A stretch of DNA of 64,000 bases from Cerioporus squamosus (Eukaryota > Basidiomycota > Agaricomycetes > Polyporales > Polyporaceae), in assembly GCA_022592435.1 (NCBI GenBank), contig JABYQS010000158.1:1-64000 (forward strand), given 5' to 3'. Made by a program: the position numbers and the translations under genes. The stretch's first letter is position 1, and every line of letters starts with the position of its first letter. The notes below the pieces were generated by a model. The model did no database searches, was not told the DNA's origin, and saw only the letters and a list, made by a program, of their open reading frames with translations. Positions 62,684 to 64,000 of the stretch are shown here, in pieces.

Positions 62684-62945
62684 CTCCTCCCTCCACAATT
62701 GCAAGCGCAAGTCGAGGAGCAGCCTCCAAGGCGGAAGTACGGGCGTCGGGAGCAAGTCAAGGCGCGGTCTCGGCCGAGCGCTTCCGCAGCGGCGACGTCA
62801 GTCATGAGCGCTTGAGCGGCTGCTGGGCCCTGGCTTGGTGCTCGTGCCAATTCCGCCGGCCTCTCTCGTCTTGTTGCCAGTTCGCCTTCAGCTCTATCTC
62901 TCTAAACCGCCTGCCTCCTTCTTGACTTGACGAGCTCGCTAGACC
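62684..62945. promoter_or_regulatory. Bidirectional promoter, COX23 / FIS1
   Basis: 262 bp between the two start codons, both genes mitochondrial. A pyrimidine-rich tract (CTGCCTCCTTCTTGACTTG) precedes the FIS1 ATG. Confidence 0.55.
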
Positions 62946-63763
62946 ATGCCAACGGAACTACCATACGCTGCGGACGCCGAGGAGGCTCTGTCCTACGACG
63001 AGCTCGAGGTGCATCCACTTTGCCTTCTGTCATGAGGCGGGAAACCACGCGGTCTGCCGTCTCGCAGGCTGGAATGCTGACGATCCCTTCATGCGACCAC
63101 AGGTCCTTCGGCTCCAGTACCAGAGGAGCTTTCGCAGTCGCACGTTACCGTGCAGACCAAGTTCAACTATGCATGGGGTCTCGTGAAGAGCCCGCTCCGG
63201 GAGCACCAGGTCGAGGGCGTCAGGCTGCTGCAAGGTGCGTGCCGCCTGCTTCTTCCCCTCTCCTTCTGATGATGCTCACTGGGCATGGGCTCGAAACTAC
63301 GTTGTGCTTGTTGTAGAGATCTACCGGCACGAGCCTGGGAGGAGACGGGAGTGCCTGTACTATCTCGCGCTGGGTCACTATAAGATGGGCAACTACGACG
63401 AGGCACGCAGGTTCAACGGTGCGTGCGCTGCGCATCCCCTGTGCACGTTTGATTGACAAATATGCATTTGCCTTGACTTCCCAACCTTTCGTACATGCAG
63501 CCCTTCTGTTGGACAAGGAGCCCACAAACATGCAAGCTCAGAGCCTTGCGGGGCTGATCGACAAGCGGGTAACACGAGGTCCGTCTCCGTCCTATCTTAT
63601 TTCCTAACCACCGAATAACCACTCATGTTTCACTCCACCCAACCCAACCTATCCGTATTCGTGTTCCACAGAGGGATACATTGGAATGGCCATTGTCGGC
63701 GGTGTGGCGGCGGTCAGCACGCTCGTCCTCGCCTCTATCATACGGCGAGCATCCCGCAAATGA
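62946..63763 (+). CDS. FIS1: Mitochondrial fission protein FIS1
   Basis: Tail-anchored outer-membrane protein that recruits Dnm1 for mitochondrial and peroxisomal fission. Five exons from [21 protein letters not shown]. The TPR-like helices read [65 protein letters not shown] and [19 protein letters not shown]. The C-terminal anchor is [20 protein letters not shown] with a basic end RRASRK; TGA is at 63761-63763. One base is missing near 63125: VLRLQYQR is followed by AGC where GAG CTT is needed to enter ELSQSHV. The GG run there probably should be GGG. Everything else is intact. Confidence 0.9.
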
Positions 63764-64000
63764 TTCCGCTCGTCGGCGCACGTCTGACCTCTGCTCGTTT
63801 ACCTGTTCTGCCTGTCCATACGGCTCTCTCTCCATGTGCCCACCACTCACACGATGTCAATAACGAACTTCATGCCCGCTTGGTTCCTGTGCACGTCCTA
63901 CCATTATACCTATCCATATCGTCGAATATTCTGGGAACGGTCTCCCTGTGGTGGTGGTATGGTACGGACGCCCATCCTGCTTGGGACTGCTCTCTCGGCT
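63764..64000. other. 3' flank of FIS1, right edge
   Basis: No gene or clear terminator signal seen before the window ends. Confidence 0.4.

Overview
The window is nuclear DNA of a filamentous basidiomycete, most likely an Agaricomycete of polypore type. Genes are dense and GC-rich on both strands, almost all broken by many 50-70 nt GT-AG introns. Family clues agree: a Ubc2-like STE50 adaptor, Git3-type receptor, DUF2408/UPF0662 protein, tandem FAAH-type amidases, and a fungal '5-hmdU DNA kinase helical domain' protein carrying a chromodomain. The taxon is inferred from families only.

Layout. 1-4460 is gene-poor: a partial gene at the left edge, coding remnants without recognised function, and a pair of 40-nt hairpins. 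4464-18821 holds UPF0662, tropomyosin, MsrB, a 7TM receptor, a CDK7/Kin28 kinase, a RanBP2-finger nucleoporin-like protein and a complex I 21-kDa subunit. 19026-29902 holds IPI3, a DNAJB6-like J protein, a long proline-rich protein with DDDFxDFQ motifs, and STE50. 30677-32133 is the chromodomain base-modification-family gene. 33571-40932 holds a second J protein, OHCU decarboxylase, a cytidylyltransferase-like gene without the catalytic HxGH motif, an F-box-type protein and a Zap1-like zinc-finger factor. 41463-51933 holds CPS1, a coiled-coil protein, a Trp/His-rich protein, an SLC35F transporter and U2AF65. 53253-61243 is a tandem pair of FAAH-type amidases. 62148-63763 is a divergent COX23/FIS1 pair.

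Most genes are core eukaryotic housekeeping: splicing (U2AF65), transcription (CDK7), ribosome assembly (IPI3), nuclear pore, mitochondria (COX23, FIS1, complex I, MsrB), signalling (STE50, GPCR) and turnover (CPS1, OHCU decarboxylase). Many are divergent pairs sharing short promoters. There is no metabolite cluster, CRISPR, rRNA or convincing tRNA.

The most unusual items are the chromodomain protein, the cytidylyltransferase pseudoenzyme, a 7-nt microexon in the receptor, three GC-AG introns in one of two paralogous amidases, and single-nucleotide frame breaks in otherwise conserved genes. The frame breaks look like consensus errors but need checking. Exon joins were worked out by eye from splice signals and protein conservation.
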